From: Leptodontidium sp. MPI-SDFR-AT-0119
Taxonomy: Eukaryota; Ascomycota; Leotiomycetes; Helotiales; Leptodontidiaceae
Assembly: GCA_020726505.1 (NCBI GenBank)
Contig: JAHLEZ010000012.1
Coordinates: 1,116,001 to 1,180,000 of the forward strand
Length of the DNA stretch: 64,000 nt
Reading direction: 5' to 3'
Shown: piece after piece, positions 44,219-59,500 of the stretch
Position numbering within the stretch: position 1 is the stretch's first letter
Layout: each line of letters begins with the position of its first letter
Position numbers and translations under genes: made by a program
The notes under the pieces: model-generated
Databases searched by the model: none
What the model saw: only the letters and a program-made list of their open reading frames with translations
Told to the model about the DNA's origin: nothing

Positions 44219-46639
44219 CGATAGTTTAAGCTAGAGAACCCTTATCCGCGGCGCCCAATAGCCCTAAACTATAGGCAACCCCTCTTATAAACTAGAGAAA
44301 GTCTAAAGATATGCTAACTACTAATCTACAAGTGATATAAGAGTAGATTAAGACTCTTAGGAAAAAGAACGATGCCCTCGACAGCCTTATTATCGAATAT
44401 CGCCGGATATACGGCGATGACTTTAATTAATACCCCCCGAACGTGAGGGAAAGGGCACAGCGACTTTAGTAAATGAGACTTAAAGGCAGTACGAATACTA
44501 CAGAAGATCGCCCGCTAGTCGCTAAAGAGTCTCGGGCTCCCCGTTAAGATAAGGGGAAATATATAATACTATCGAAATACAAAGGGAAGAATTAGTGAGA
44601 GCTAATAGAATATTTATAAGCCTATAATCGTGTCTTTAATTACGATAGTGAAAGGTTCCTTACTAACACAGTTAAGATTAAGTAAGTAGCGACATTACTC
44701 TGTAAAGAATTAGCGAATACTTAAGAAAGGTTTAAAAAGTATAATTCTAATACCCTTAATATAATAACTTAAGAGTCTTATAAGGAGTTTCTAGTGAACC
44801 TTTAGTTACTCCCTGTCTCGAGACAAGTAACTAACTCTCACGCTTATAAGACAGCTCGACAAAGACTTAATTAACTTATCTTTGAATTTATTAACTATCT
44901 CGAGGGAAAGGAAAAACAACTTAAGTTATTTACTTAACGTTAATTACGAGATATCTTCTTTAATAAGATTTAACTAAAGATTTACTAGAGAATCGTTAAG
45001 AATAAGTAAGCTAATAAACTATAAATAAGAGAAGATATTATTTTAGTAATAGCCCTTTAAGAAGTATATACTTTACTTAAGGGAAACAATAGTAATAAGA
45101 GACTTAAAGAGCTAAAAAATAAAAAAGAAGAGTCCTCTTAAAAAGCCCTACAAAAGACTAGCAATAAGTAAGAGAGTCCTCGCCTTAATCGATCCAGATT
45201 AAGAAGGGGCAACCCTAATAAGACCTTAGTACGAGGGAAATACTAAGGGTTTAATAAGTCAAAGACTTAATACTTTAAGTATTAAGAGCTTAGCTACTAC
45301 GCTAATAAATGCCTTAAGGTAAATAGTAAAAACTCACTAGACAAGAACTAGAAGAACGCCTAACTCGTAGTTACGTCTAAGTCTCCCTTAAGATTATTAA
45401 GTAAAAGAATAGAAATCTAGCTAAAGATATTAATAAGTAGAGAGTAAAAAAGCCTCACTGCCCTTATTAATAATAAGGCGGAAGACAATTTTGTCTTAAG
45501 ACTAATAATAAAAGAGTACGATTTATAACTTATTAATAAAAGGCTAAAGATATTTCAGATATTACTTAGGAACAAAGGTATTATCCACGGCACCGCGCTC
45601 GCCTAAGTAGAGATTACTAATACCCTTAGACAAACTAAGCTAAATACGCTCCGGCTAAAGGTCATTAATATACTAAGTATTAATTTAATTTTAAGGTGGC
45701 CTTAGTTAGAGGATATTAATCCTTAGATTAGTTTCAAAACAAAACAGTAGAAGTACTTATATTAGTTAAATAATACTTATAATCTTAGTATTATAGAGCT
45801 ATATAAATTCTCTTAACTTATTTAAAAGAAAGAGTCCCTTACGTATACTATAATACTTAACTTAAATATATTACGCCTATTAGACGCCAATAATACACTT
45901 ATTATCCCCTAAGAGTACTGTGAATTTAAAGATGTCTTCTTTAAAGAGAAAGGGAATTAATTACTCCTTTTAGAAAGTCGGCAGTATATTATTAACTTAG
46001 AGCTAAATATAAGACTATTATACTCCCTTATTTATAACCTCTTTAAAATAAAATTAGAGGTTTTCTAAGAATACTTTAAGTCCTCTAAAGTAAAAGGATA
46101 AATACAGAAAAGTAAGAGCTTAACTAGCGCCCCGATTCTCTTTATATTAAAGAAAGATAGTAGCCTTTAATTATATATTAACTATTAAGCTTTAAATAAG
46201 ATTATAGTTAAGGACTAGTACCCCTTATTTTTAATTAACGAAACGTTAGATAGACTCCGGGATAACAAGGTCTTTATTAGCCTAGACTTACGGAATATAT
46301 ATTATTATGTTAGAATTAAGGCGGGAGATAAGTGAAAGACTACTTTTCGCACTTAATACGGGTATTACGAGTATTAAGTTATATTATTTAGGCTATTTAA
46401 TATACTAACGACGTTCTAAGTATATATTAACGACGCGCTAGCGGGACTTATAGACGTTATTTGTGTCGTTTACTTTAACAATATCTTTGTGTACTCGGCA
46501 GACTTGACTTAGTATATAAACTATGTCTACTAGGTCCTCGAAAGGCTACGACAGGCAAATCTCTTTATTAAGCTGTCGAAATACTCGTTTAATACTAAGA
46601 GTATAGAGTTCTTAGGCTATGTCGTATCCCTTACTAGGG

Positions 46640-46886
46640 TGTGACGCTTGCCCTAGAAAGACGGCAATCACGTGTAACTGACGCCTCATATATTAACACA
46701 AGACATATAACAATACTAAGTATCAACTTAGAATCTACAATTATAAAGGAAAGAAGGTAAAGAAAGAATAAATCTATATATAAGAGGTTAGTTTACTTAG
46801 TATTATAGTAATCTCGGTACGTCCCGATTAAGCAGTACTAAGTAGAGTTAGTAGAAATAAGGCTCTAGACAGCGACAGTCGTCACA
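46640..46886 (-). repeat. 3' LTR of copy A
   Basis: 247 bp, plus-strand start TGTGACGCTTGCC and end GTCGTCACA. It matches the other three LTRs with differences that are mainly transitions. Confidence 0.85.
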
Positions 46887-49800
46887 CTACCCCCCCCTCT
46901 AGAAAAAGCTCGTCCTTAAGCGTTAGTCTATCTCCTTGTCACTATCGAGGTCGTCGTAGTCGTTAATACTATCCTCTTATACTTTAATCTATTTAAGTAG
47001 CTTAGTAAGGGGTCTTACTTATTTAAAGTAACTAAAGTAAAAATCCTTAACTTTGTATAAAGCGTACTTAAAGTTAAAGGCATTATATTAGTCTAAGTCA
47101 ACGTCTTAATTAAGTTAAGTAATATAATAAGACAAAGTTTTACTCTTCTTATAATAAGTAAGCACTTCTTTTAGTTCTTACTCGTCGTCGCTTATAATAT
47201 TAATCGGCGGGGGGGCATCTTACACTTAGTTTAGTAAGGGGTCGTTAAGGTCTCGGCGTAGCTTATTAACTAAAAAGACGTTATAGACCTTTATATTCGC
47301 TAGTAATTCTAGGCGGTACAAGTGTCTTACCTTCTCGAGTACTTTAAATAGTCTATTAGTCGACATATCTAACTTCTTAAATAGACGGAGTATCTTAAAG
47401 TAACGTATATTAAACTAAACTAAGTTGTCTTTATTAAAGTCGATATCGCGGCGAGAGGCGTTATAAGACTTAGCTATTTTAACTTAGGCTATAATAAGGT
47501 TTAACTAAGCTATATCTTATACTTTCTTATAGCGTTAAGTATAGTTAATAACTTATTAAGTGTTTAACTTATTAATAGGAGTAATTAAGTTTAATAAGTC
47601 GATTTTCTAGTCCTAATTTATACGTAATACGTATTTATAGATTACTTTAAATAAAGAGAGTCTCCTTAGGGAATCGTATAAAAGGGACATTTAAGTGTAG
47701 TCTATAATAAGGAGGTACTTTAATTAGTCGTCTTAGTAATACGTAATAAAAGGTTAGAGTCGTTTTTATAAGTATTAATTATATACTTTAGTCTAGCCGT
47801 CTATTTATAAGTAGTTAGTAGCAAATAACTGTCTCTTAGTTCCGAGGATCTTACTAAAGATAGTCTAAAACTTAAATATAAACTAAGGACCTTTATTAGA
47901 AGTAATAGTTAATAGGGCTTTAAAGTAGTAATATATATAATAAATATATATAATAGCTAACTTTTAAGCATTTATCGTCTTTTAGTAAGGGATACTAATA
48001 ACTTATTTACTAAATTTATTAATAAAGACAAAGACGTTATCGAATTTATACTTGTTTTTAATAAAGGAGTAATAGTCTATAGTAATATATTCTTATAGTT
48101 TAAATAAAATAAGGAGAAGATAAAAGAATCTAGGCTTTTTATCTTAAGGAACTTAAATTCGTTAGTATATATAATAATTACGGTAGTACTATTAAATTAT
48201 AAACGTAATTCTATATTACTAGTACTAAGAAGAGAATATTTAAATCGTCTTTTTAGTACTAAAGTGTACTATAGTAACTTAATTATAGACCTCTTATATA
48301 AAGAGAGTTTAAAAGTAGTCGACATTAGGGACTAAGAGGCGGCCGTCGTAGAGTAAGAGGTTACCCACTAAGCTAAGTTTACTTAAAGAACTTAATACAA
48401 CTTACTTACGTAAAGCCTATAAAGAAGGAATAATGCGATTAGTTTCTAGGATTTATTATATAATAGAGAATATTAGTGTGAAAGTAACGAGCTTAACGTC
48501 GGCTACTAACGCGTCGGCGTCGTTAAGCGGCCGCAACTCTATAAATAATAAGCTAAAGTTAACTTAATCTTAGCGTAAGAGTTATTAAAGGCGTTAAGTC
48601 TTTTTTGTAGAGTTTTATTAATTTAACTCGTTTAACTTATAAAAAAGTACGTCTATTAAGGGGTTATAGATTTTAAGGCGGTATATAATTATGAAATTAT
48701 AGTTTACTAAGAGCTTTACTTAGAGGTTATAAAGTATTTTAAGGCCTTATAATTTGTTATAACACGGACTTAGTGGGGGGCTCTTACTAACTTAGTATGT
48801 TAATGCCTAAAGGATTTAATAATAGCTAGTATCTTTTTATTATATATTATATAGTTGAGCTTAATAAGTAATATAGTCTTTAAAAAGAAAGTAACGGGGA
48901 ACTAATCGTCGCTATATTATTAGAAAAGGACTCCGGCTATAATATTATTACTAGTATTTGTTTTTAAGAGGCAGGGTAAATCCTATTAATAGTGTCTTAA
49001 AAGAGGTACAGACGTGAGAGTATATTTAAAAAGGTCGAAGGTATCTTTATACTTTATAATAAAGCGGAAGGGAACGTTATTTTTAGTTAATTAAATAAGG
49101 GGTTTTACTATAATATTATAATTATAAATGAATCTTTAGTAAAAGTTATAAAAACTAAGAAAAGATTATATACCTTTAATAAAGTTAAAGTAAGTTTATT
49201 TACGAATAATAAAGACCTTTTTAAGATTAACTTTTAAGTTAGAAGTTAATATAATAAATCTTAAGTACTTGATTTATATTACTTTAAATTCACACTTCTT
49301 TAAGTTAACTTATAGCCTAACGTTATTAAGACGTTAAAGTACCTTTTTGACGTGGAGTTAGTATTATAAGGGGTCCTTAAAGTATATAAGAATATTATTT
49401 AAGTATACTATATAGAAATCATTAAGGTAATTAAAGAGAATATTATTTATATAGCGCTAGTAAGTGGTAAGGCTATTAGTTAAGCTAAATAGAAGAACGT
49501 TATATTTATATACGCTATATCTTGTGCGGAAAGTAATATATTTCTTTAATACTAAGTCTATTTGGATTTAATAAAAGGCTTAACGAATGTTTAATTTAGT
49601 AAAGATATAAGTATTAATTATACGAGCTAAGGTCTTATTAATTAAAAGTAAAGGGTATTAGTCCTTTTAAGTAAGGGAATTTAGTACTCGAAAGTTAATA
49701 TATAACTATAAGGAGTTATTCGGCTTCTTAATAAAGAAAATAAAGGTAGTAAATAATACTTAAGACGGCTTAATAAATCCTTTATTTAAGTTATTTGTAA

Positions 49801-50696
49801 TATATTTTTTTAATAGCCTTAAGTTCTTTAGTCGACATTTTATATAATAGCGAATACTTAAGTACTTTTTTACCCTTTCCTTTTAGCTTAATTTTGTGAT
49901 TATATAAGTAATAAGGGGGAAGAATATTACTTTTTACCTTAAAGAATACGTGAGTTTAATTAGCGTATTTTAAGGGAATTAATAATTTAACGTCTAACTC
50001 TTAAATAGAAAGTGTAAATTATATAATTAACTAGCGGTAGTGAGTGAGTTCGATAGTTAAGGCTACTATAATAGCGGCTTTTTCTCACTCTTAGTTTCTT
50101 TAATTAATTAGAGTATTAATCTCTTAAAAGGTTATTATAAATATCTTATCTTTAGACTTTCGTTTTATTAATATATAAAATATTATAACGCTAATTAAGA
50201 AGATCTTAATAATTAGACGTTAATAAACTTTCTCATGTTACTTTATAATTAGTAACTTATCTCGTAGTTAAGGAGAAGAAGTTAAAGAAGAAAGAGCTTT
50301 TGTAATTAAGTCGTATATGAGAAAAAGTTACGTTTATATCTTTTAAAGTAAATTAACGTAATCTTTAGTATATATTTTACGCGTAAAAGAAGTAAATTAA
50401 GGGGAGTTAGTTTAGTCTCGAGGGTATAAGAGCTTAGCGGTTCCGCTCTTTAACTTAATAACTTCTATTTAAGCTAGTTTAATTAAGATATATGTATTAT
50501 CTAATCGTAAGGACTATTATATATATTAACTAAGCTAGTTATTTAATATACTTTTTAGCTAAAGTAAAGGACTATTAGTAATAGAGTACGCGCGCTCTTT
50601 AGGCTTTATTATATATTATACTTATTAATACGAGAGCTTTACGGTATATAAAGTATTAATAATAGAAGTAAGTTTAATAGTAGTACTAGTATTAGG

Positions 50697-51105
50697 GATT
50701 GGCTAAGGGCAATATTATATACCTGAAAGGCGCGGATTTAAGTATTTCTAACTCTTAAAGATTAATATAAAATTTATTATTAGCGTAGCTTTTCTAATTA
50801 ATATAATAGCGCGGCTATTTCCAAAGGCTACTATATATTTCGAAACGAAGTATTTATTAGAAGGTGTAATAAGAGAAGAAAGTAAGGAATACGTAAGGGG
50901 TTTTATACTTAAAATAAGAAGGAAAGAAGAAGTAGACGAAGTATTAAGTATTAAAGAGACAGGGGGGTGAATTTCCTCCACTAGCGCCGTGGGCTCGATT
51001 CTGGGGGGGTATAAATTCTCGACTCTACACTTTTAGCACGACTATAGCGGATTTCCCTGATCTTTCTTTCTATGACTTACAGTAGTTCCGTGGTTAGAGA
51101 TTAGC
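50697..51105 (-). other. Segment of copy A missing from copy B
   Basis: Copies A and B align on either side (around 59,265-59,285 in B), but A carries about 375-400 bp more. The extra segment is less AT-rich, contains G- and C-runs near 50961-51012, and holds the only longer open frame of the AT-rich zone (50981-50748, 77 aa, minus). That frame reads in the sense direction of A, in the gag-to-protease interval. It may be original retrotransposon sequence deleted from B, or an insertion into A. Confidence 0.5.
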
Positions 51106-53811
51106 TATAAGTGTAGACTCGACAACTATATATTTATAAAATTAGTATCTTTAGTATCTAATATAATTCGATTATATTACGCGGGATATTAGGTTTAATT
51201 TTCTATTAATATAATCGCTAGTTTTTTAGACTTAGTAATAATTAAGGGATTAATAATAATAAGTTCTAAGGTTATTAAGAAAGTAAAGGAGTAATTAACG
51301 TGTATATCGAAATTTAACTTAACGCGCTAATTAAAATTAATTATAAAATTAAAGTGTAACTTAAGATTTAGAAAAAGGGTAGTTACTCGACTTCTTCTTA
51401 TAAACTTTCTAGTAAACTTTATTAATTATAGTTAACTTAAGAAAGAAGTTAAGTCTAAGGTATTTATACTTAGCGCAAGAAGTAAGTATAAATCGACTGT
51501 CGAAGTCGACTTCGTAAATTAAGTATTATAATAGCTTTAAAATTCACGTAACTTAGCGTCTTTATACTTAGCGTCACGCTAGTAGCGTTAGTGAATCTTA
51601 TATATACGTAAGTCTCAGACTTTAATTAGTTTATTATAACTTATTATTAAAGAGTAATCTAATAGCTAAATAAGCTGTCGTTTAATAATATTTAAAAGTA
51701 CTTTATAATACTTTAGTTATAACTTTCTAATAATTATTTTATAGTTTCTTAAGTAAGTAATTAAAAAAGGAATAAATAATTATAAACACTTATTGACTAT
51801 TAAATTTAATATAATATAATAGCTAATAGTCTAATTAGTTCGACTATTAAATCCTTTAATAAGGACAAGTAAAGGCAGTAAGTAAATTAAAGGTTTTAAA
51901 AAGAAAGAAAAAGACTTTAAAAGAAAGTAATTAATAAAATAATAATTATTAACTTTAAAATTAAAAAGTATAAGTAACTTATACGTAAGTTTATTCTTAG
52001 AGAGAGTAATACGAGTAATAAGTATTAGTTCGCTAAGAAGCTTCGTAAAGTTAAGATGTCGTATATCTCGTATTATACTTAAAAAAGAGCCTTTTCTTAA
52101 GTTAAGTTTTTTATTTATAAGGTAAGTTCTTTTATTAATAAGTTATTGTCGTTTATAACTTAACTATTAAATATAAGACCGCCGTCGTCGGCGTTTACTT
52201 CTATCTCATTAATATAAGAGGCATAACTACGACTAAGGGGCCGTTAAGCGAAATATTATAAGGTATTTATTAGTGTTTAGGCACGAAGTATATTGGCTCG
52301 TATAAAGATTTATTGACTTAAGGGCTGACTAGTCTCTTATCTTTAGGACGAAGAAGTAATAGAAGCTTAAAGTGACTTTCTTGTAGTCCTTAAGGAGATA
52401 TTAACTTAAGACTAAGGGTGGGAATTTATACTTGTCATTAAGGGACTAAAGTGATTAGCGTAAATAATATTCTTTATAATTTATTCTTAGTCTTTAACTT
52501 AGACTACTTTTATATACTTTTTTAAAGTTTTAACTTTTTAATACTTATAGAATAATTACTTACGTAGGCGGGATAAGAGCTTATCTTATAAGTTTATTTT
52601 AAAGATTAACTTATTAGTTACGTTACTTTAATTAATAAGAATTCTAAATTATTAATAGAAGTCTTAAAAGGTTTATCTTATAGCTTTTATTTTTAATATA
52701 AAATAAAAGTTACGTGTTATTTATTATTTATAAGAGTTAATTAAGAATTTAATTACTTAGTTAATTAAGTTAAGCGTATTTATTAAGTTTTCGTTTTTAT
52801 TAAGTGTTAAGAATAAAAAGGAGGGTTTTAGGAACGTATAAGTTATTCTTTTTATTTATATAAGTAATTAGTCTTTCTAGTAGTCGTCGTCGACGAAGTA
52901 TTTATTATACCGGCGTAAGGTGTTTTAGACTTAGACTTCTTATAAACGTAGACTATAGTCGACGCCGTTCGAAAGCTTATTATTTAAGTTAAGAATCTTC
53001 TCGATTCGTAAGGCCGTAGATATTTAAAATATCTTAAAGAAAGATAAAGAACGATAATATAAAATACAAGGAAGTTAATAGTCGTCTTTATTATTATTAT
53101 TTAGTAGTCCACTAAGATTAAGAGTACTTTATACTTTACCTTTGCCTTTATTTAACTCAGGGGCAAGAGTTTTCTTAATTAAGGGATAAAGAAGTATGTC
53201 TCCTTCTTAAAAAGTTATAAATCTTAGGGCAGATTTACGTAATAAAGGCTCGTCGGTTATAAGTCGCTATTATTAAAGAGATAACTTTAATTATTAATTC
53301 TTTATACGACTTTCTACAAGTTACTTTTTTAAGATATAAAGTCGGCTTTTTTATAGTGTTTCTCTTATATATGTCTTTATAAGCTTTGTACTACTCCCTG
53401 GCGTATTAATAGAAGTATTAATTATAAGATTATTAGTATTAGGAGAATTAGGTAAGGGGACAAAAGAAGAGGCAAACGATATATTAACGTCGTTTATAAT
53501 AAGTCGCTTTATTAGAAAAAGGACGACTTTCGGCTTAATTTAATAAGTTAAAGGGAGAGGTCTAGCGAAGAGAAGGTTTTAGTTTTGTCGTGTAAAAGCA
53601 GAAGTCGAGGAGGAGAATAAGGGTAATAATAACAAAGTGAATATTGACTTTACTATTAGTAAGGGTTTTAATACTACTATTTGTTAAATTATAAAGCTTA
53701 GTATAGGCCTTTCTTATATTTGAGCTTCTAGGCTATAATTACTTACAAGAGAATTAGGGGGCGAGGGATATTTATTATCTTTTTAGATGTAGAGAAAAGA
53801 GTTGTAAATAA

Positions 53812-54058
53812 TATAACACTTGCCTTAGAAAAACGGTAATCACGTGTAACTAACGCCTTATATATTAATATAAGACATATAACGATATTAAGTATTAACT
53901 TAGAATTTATAATTATAAAGGAAAGAAAGTAAAGAAAGAATAAGTTTATATATAAGAGGTTAGTTTGTTTAATACTATAGTAATCTCAGTATGTCCCGAT
54001 TAGGCAGTACTAAGTAGAGCCGGTGGAAATGAGGCTCTAGACAGCGACAGTCGTCACA
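53812..54058 (-). repeat. 5' LTR of copy A
   Basis: 247 bp. On the plus strand its start is TATAACACTTGCC where the partner has TGTGACGCTTGCC, three G-to-A changes at the terminus; its end GTCGTCACA is intact. Confidence 0.85.
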
Positions 54059-56307
54059 TAAAGTATTAATAAAACAAAGCCGAGTAAATACTATTAGGGA
54101 ATAGTTAGAGCCCGAAAGTATTAGAAACGTTTAAGTTTTTATTAAGTTCGTTAACTTTTATTAGCGCTTTATTATAAGTTTCTTAGTAATTGCCTGGCTA
54201 TTAATAAGTTTAATAAGAGATAAAAAGAAAGGGCAATTTACTCTTACCTTTTACTAGGGAACTACTAAGTAAGAGGCTTTTAATATATTAAAGGATATAT
54301 TTATATTAGCCCCTTTTCTTATATACTTTAACTTAAAGAAGTTTATAAGGCTAAAAGTAAACGCCTTTAGGTTTATACTTACGGGGATTTTGTCTTAGCC
54401 TAAAGATTAGCCGGCGAGTAGTTAAATAAAGCCTATTTAATACTTAATTACATTCTTTAGTAAGAAATTAAAAGGTATAAAGTTAAACTATAAGGTTCAC
54501 GATTATAAGCTTCTTGTAATTATTAAGTACTTTGTTTATTAGAGGTATTACTTAAAAGGTAGTATAGCCCCTATTAAGGTATTATTAAATCACAATAATC
54601 TTCGTTATTTTATAAGTACTGTAGTATTAAGCCGGCGATAGGCTAAATAAGCCTTAGAGTTATTTAAGTATGACTTTATAATAGTTTATAAGCTAAGGAA
54701 AAAGAACTTAGTAAATAGACCTTCGTGTAGGCCTGATTATAGGCCGGCGGAGAATAAAGAGAATATTATACTCTTTACTTTATAAAATAAACTACGAAGT
54801 ATAATTTAGAATAAGTTAATTCGCGTCCTTAATATAGTCAGTAATACGACGGCAAGTATCCGGCGAGAAGGCGATAGTATATTGTGCCGGCTAACTTAAG
54901 TTTCTTAACTTACTAGCGATAATATAATATGTGAGTTGTCGACTGAGGCCATAGTAACGACCTCTACGCTTAACTAGTAATATGTACTTATGTAACTTAG
55001 AAGTTTATAGAACTTTAATTAAGGTTTAAATAACTTCTTACAAAACGCTAAAGAGAAGTATAACGCTAACTAGTGTAGTTATAAATATATTATACTATAG
55101 TTTTTTATAGTAAAAGTTATAGAAGCCGAAACGGCAAATACTATATCGAAATCGCTTCTTTTGTTACTCTTAAAGCTATAGTAAAGGGACGCCTTAATTA
55201 TAAAAAGGCGTGCTCGATTATAAGATGCCGGGGATATAAATTAAAGTATTAATAGCGACAGACTACTAAGATACTAATAAATAGCTTACGTTCTATAAGA
55301 CCTTATTATTTGTGCCGAAATTATAAAGATTTACTATAATAATTTAATTACAAGTTATTTTAGTTATAATAAAACACTAAAGCTTGTCTAGTAGAAGTAT
55401 TATTAGCTTAATATGTCTAGTGATATTAAAGTATACGTCAAGAGTTATAATATTTATTAAAAGATAAAGGTGAGGCGTATAAAGAAAGTTAGCGAAATAT
55501 AAGCTCTTAGTTAGTTAAGTAAGCTATTTAAGTCAATCTTAATAGACTTTATTACAGATTTAGTACTTTATAAGAGTAGTACTATTAGTAAAGTCGCCGA
55601 CTACTTACTAATAATTGTCGATAAATACACTAAAGATATTAAGTATATCCTTTACTTAAAAACTATTGACGCTCTATAGTTAACCCGTCTTTTTATTAAC
55701 TACTAGTTTAAGGACTATAAGTTACCGGCATTAGTTATTATAGACAAAGGCTTTGTGTTTACTTCGAGGTTTTAGAAGGAGTTATGTTTCTACCTCCAGA
55801 TAATAAGAGGTCTTTTAACGGCGTTTTACTTACAAATAAATAATTAAACTAAACGGCAAAATCAGGCCTTAGAAGTATAACTAAGGTATTACGTTTATTA
55901 CTTACAAAATAATTAAGTAGATCTCTTACTTTTAATAAAGTTTATATATATAAATACTTACTACGAGTTAATCGGGATGTCTCTAAATAAGGCTAAGTAT
56001 AATATATTATTAGACTCTTATTAAGGTATTAAGGACGATTTTATAAGAGGGGAGATATTAATTACTAAAGAACGAGTAGAAGAAGTTATTAAGAAACGCT
56101 AAGAGTTAAAAAATAACTAGTAAAGGACTAAAGAGAACTAAGTAAAGTAGTATAATAAGAACTACTGCCTTATAAAGTTTAAGGTCAAATAATAAGTTTT
56201 ACTTTTAGCGAAAAACATTAAGATAATTCGTTTTAATAAGAAATTAAACTATTAATTCCTAAGACTATTTAAGATTACTAAATAAATTAAAAAGTAAGCG
56301 TATAAGC

Positions 56308-56554
56308 TGTGACGACTGTCGCTGTCCAGAGCCTTATTTCCACCGGCTCCACTTAATACTGCCTAATCGGGACGTACCGAGATTACTATAATATTAAACA
56401 AACTAACTTTTTATATATAGACTTATTTTTTCCTTACTTTCTTTCCTTTATAGTTATAGATTTTAAGTTAATACTTAGTATTATTATATATCTTATATTA
56501 ATATATAAGGCGTTAGTTACACGTGATTGCCGTCTTTTTAAGGCAAGTGTTATA
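56308..56554 (+). repeat. 5' LTR of copy B
   Basis: 247 bp, starts TGTGACGACTGTCGC and ends GCAAGTGTTATA, where the partner ends GCAAGCGTCACA; the end differences are C-to-T or G-to-A. Confidence 0.85.
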
Positions 56555-59500
56555 TTATTTATAACTCTTTTCTTTACGTTTAAGAAGATAATAAATATCT
56601 CTCGCCCCTTAATTCTCTTGTGAGTAATTACGGCCTAAAAGCTTAAATATAAGAAAGGCTTATACTAAGCTTTGTAACTTAATAAATAGTAGTATTAAAA
56701 CCCTTACTAATAGTGAAGTTAATATCTACTTTATTATTATTACCCTTATTCTCCTCCTCGACTTTTGCCTTTATATAACGAAGTCGAAACCTTCTCTTCG
56801 CCGGACCTTTCTCTCTAACTCGCTAAATTAAGCTAAAAGTCGTCCCTCCTCTAATAAAGCGACCCACTATAGACGACGTTAATATATTATTTGCCTCTTC
56901 TTCCGTCCCTTTACTTAACTCTTTTAATATTAATAATCTTATAATTAATATTTTTACTAATACGCTAGGGAGTAATATAGAGCTTATAAAGATATATATA
57001 AGAGAGACATTATAAGAAAGCCGACTTTATATCTTAAAAGAGTAACTCGCAGAGAGTCGTATAAAGAACTAACGGTTAAAGTTGTCTTTTTAATAATAGC
57101 GACTTATAATTAATAAGCTTTTATTACGTAAATCTACCTTAAGATTTATAACTTTCTAAGAAGGGGATATACTTTTTTATCTCTTAATTAAGAAAACTCT
57201 TGCCCTTAAGTTAAATAAAAGTAAAAGTAAAGTATAAAGTACTCTTAATTTTAATAGACTATTAAACGACGATAGTAAGAACAATTATTAACCTCTTCAT
57301 ATCTCACGTTATTATTCTTTATTCTTTTTTAGGATATCTTAAATATTTACGGCTTCACGAATCGAGAAGATTCTTAACTTAAATAATAAGCTTTTAAACG
57401 GCGTCGACTATAATCTATATTTATAAGAAGTTTAAGTCTAGAACGCCTTACGTTAATACGACGAATACTTCGTTAATAATAACTATTAAAAGGACTAGTT
57501 ACTTATATAAATAAAAGAAATAACTTATATATTTTTAAAACCTTTTTTTTTATCTTTAATACTTAATAAAAACAAAAACTTAGTAGATACGCTTGACTTA
57601 GTTAATTAAGTAATTAAATTCTTAATTAATCTTTATAAGTAATAAATAGCGCGTAACTTTTATTTTGTGTTAAAGATAAAAGTTATAAAATAAACCTTTT
57701 AAGACTTTTACTAATAATTTAGAATTCTTACTAATTAAAGCGGCGTAATTAATAAGTTAATCTTTAAAATAGACTTATAAGACAAGCTCTTATCCCGCTT
57801 ATATAAGTAACTGTTTTATAAGTATTAAAGAGCTAAAACTCTAAAAGAGTATATAAAAGTAGTCTAAACTAAAGACTAAGGATAAATCGTAAAGAATACT
57901 ATTTACGTTAGTCGCTTTAGCCCCTTAATAATAAGTATAAATTCCTACCTCTAGTCCTAAGTTAATATCTTCTTAAGGACTACGGGAAAGTCACTTTAAG
58001 CTTTTACTACTTTTTTGTCTTAGAGACGAGAGACTAATTAGCCCTTAAGTTAATAAATCTCTACACAAGCTAATATATCTCGTACTTAAATACTAACGAA
58101 TACCCCACGGCATTTTACTTAACGGCCCTTTAGTCGTAGTTATGCCTCTTATATTAACGAAATAAAAGTAAGCGCCGACGACGGCGGTCTTATATTTAAT
58201 AATTAAGTTATAAACAATAATAACTTATTAATAAAAGAACTTACTTTACGAGTAAAAGACTTAGTTTAAGAAAAGGCTTCTTCTTAAATATAATATAAGA
58301 TATATAATATCTTAACTTTACGAAGCTTCTTAGCAGACTAATACTTATTACTTATATCGCTTTTTCTAAAAATAAACTTACGTATAAGTTACTTATACTT
58401 TTTAATTCTAAAGTTAATAGTTATTATTTTATTAATTATTCTTTTTTAAAGTCTTTTTCTTTCTTCTTAAAACCTTTAATTTACTTATTACCTTTACTTA
58501 TCTTTATTAAAGGATTTAATAATCGAACTAGCTAAACTATTAGTTATTATATTACGTTAAATTTAATAATTAACAAGCGTTTATAATTATTTACTCCTTT
58601 TTTAATTACTTACTTAAGAAACTATAAAGTAATTATTAAAAGGTTATAACTAAAGTATTATAAAGTACTCTTAAATATTATTAAACGACGGCTTATTTAG
58701 TTATTAGACTACCCCTTAATAGTAAACTATAACAAATTAATTAAAGTCCGAGACTTACGTATATATAAGATTTACTAACGCTACTAACGCGACGCCGAGT
58801 ATAAAGATATTAAGTTACGTGAATTTTAGAGCTATTATAATACTTAATTTACGAAGTCGACTTCGACAATTAACTCGTACTTACCTTCTGCGCTAAATAT
58901 AAATACCTTAGACTTAACTTCTTTCTTAAGTTAATTATAATTAATAAAGTTTATTAAAAAGTTTATAAGAAGAAGTCAAGTAACTACCCTTTTCTTAAAT
59001 CTTAAGTTACACTCTAATTCTATAGCTAATTTTAGCTAGCGCGCTAAGTCAAATTTCGACATATACGCTAATTACTCCTTTACTTTCTTAATAACCTTAG
59101 AACTTATTACTATTAATCCCTCGACTATTACTAAGTCTAGAAAACCAGCGATTACATTAATAGAAAATTAAACCTAGTATCTTACGTAATATAATCAAAT
59201 TATGTCAGATGCCGAAGATACTAATTCTACAGATATATAGTTGTCGAGTTTATACCTATAGCTAATCTCTGATGCTAGCACTGCTGTTAAACTTACCTCT
59301 ATTGTTAATACTTTGTGTACCGCAGAGCTCTCGTATTAATAAGTGCGACATGTAATAAAGCTTAAAGAGTACGCGCACTTTACTATTAATAGTCCTTTAC
59401 TTTAACTAAGAAGTATATTAAATAATTAACTTAATTAATATATATAATAGTCCTTACGACTAAATAACACATATATCCTAACTAAACTAGCTTAAATAGA

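Larger units (their letters stand above)
46640..54058 (-). mobile_element. Ty3/gypsy retrotransposon copy A, RIP-degraded
   Basis: This 7,419-bp element has 247-bp LTRs at both ends (46640-46886 and 53812-54058) and lies antisense inside the reverse transcriptase region of element C. TAGGG (46635-46639) and TAAAG (54059-54063) flank it, a 5-bp target duplication altered by two G-to-A changes. A polypurine tract (AGAGGGGGGGG on the minus strand) adjoins the 3' LTR near 46890-46900. By alignment with copy B, reverse transcriptase lies around 49230-49800 on the minus strand, with integrase and chromodomain towards 47000. No intact frame remains. It is about 375 bp longer than copy B. Confidence 0.85.
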
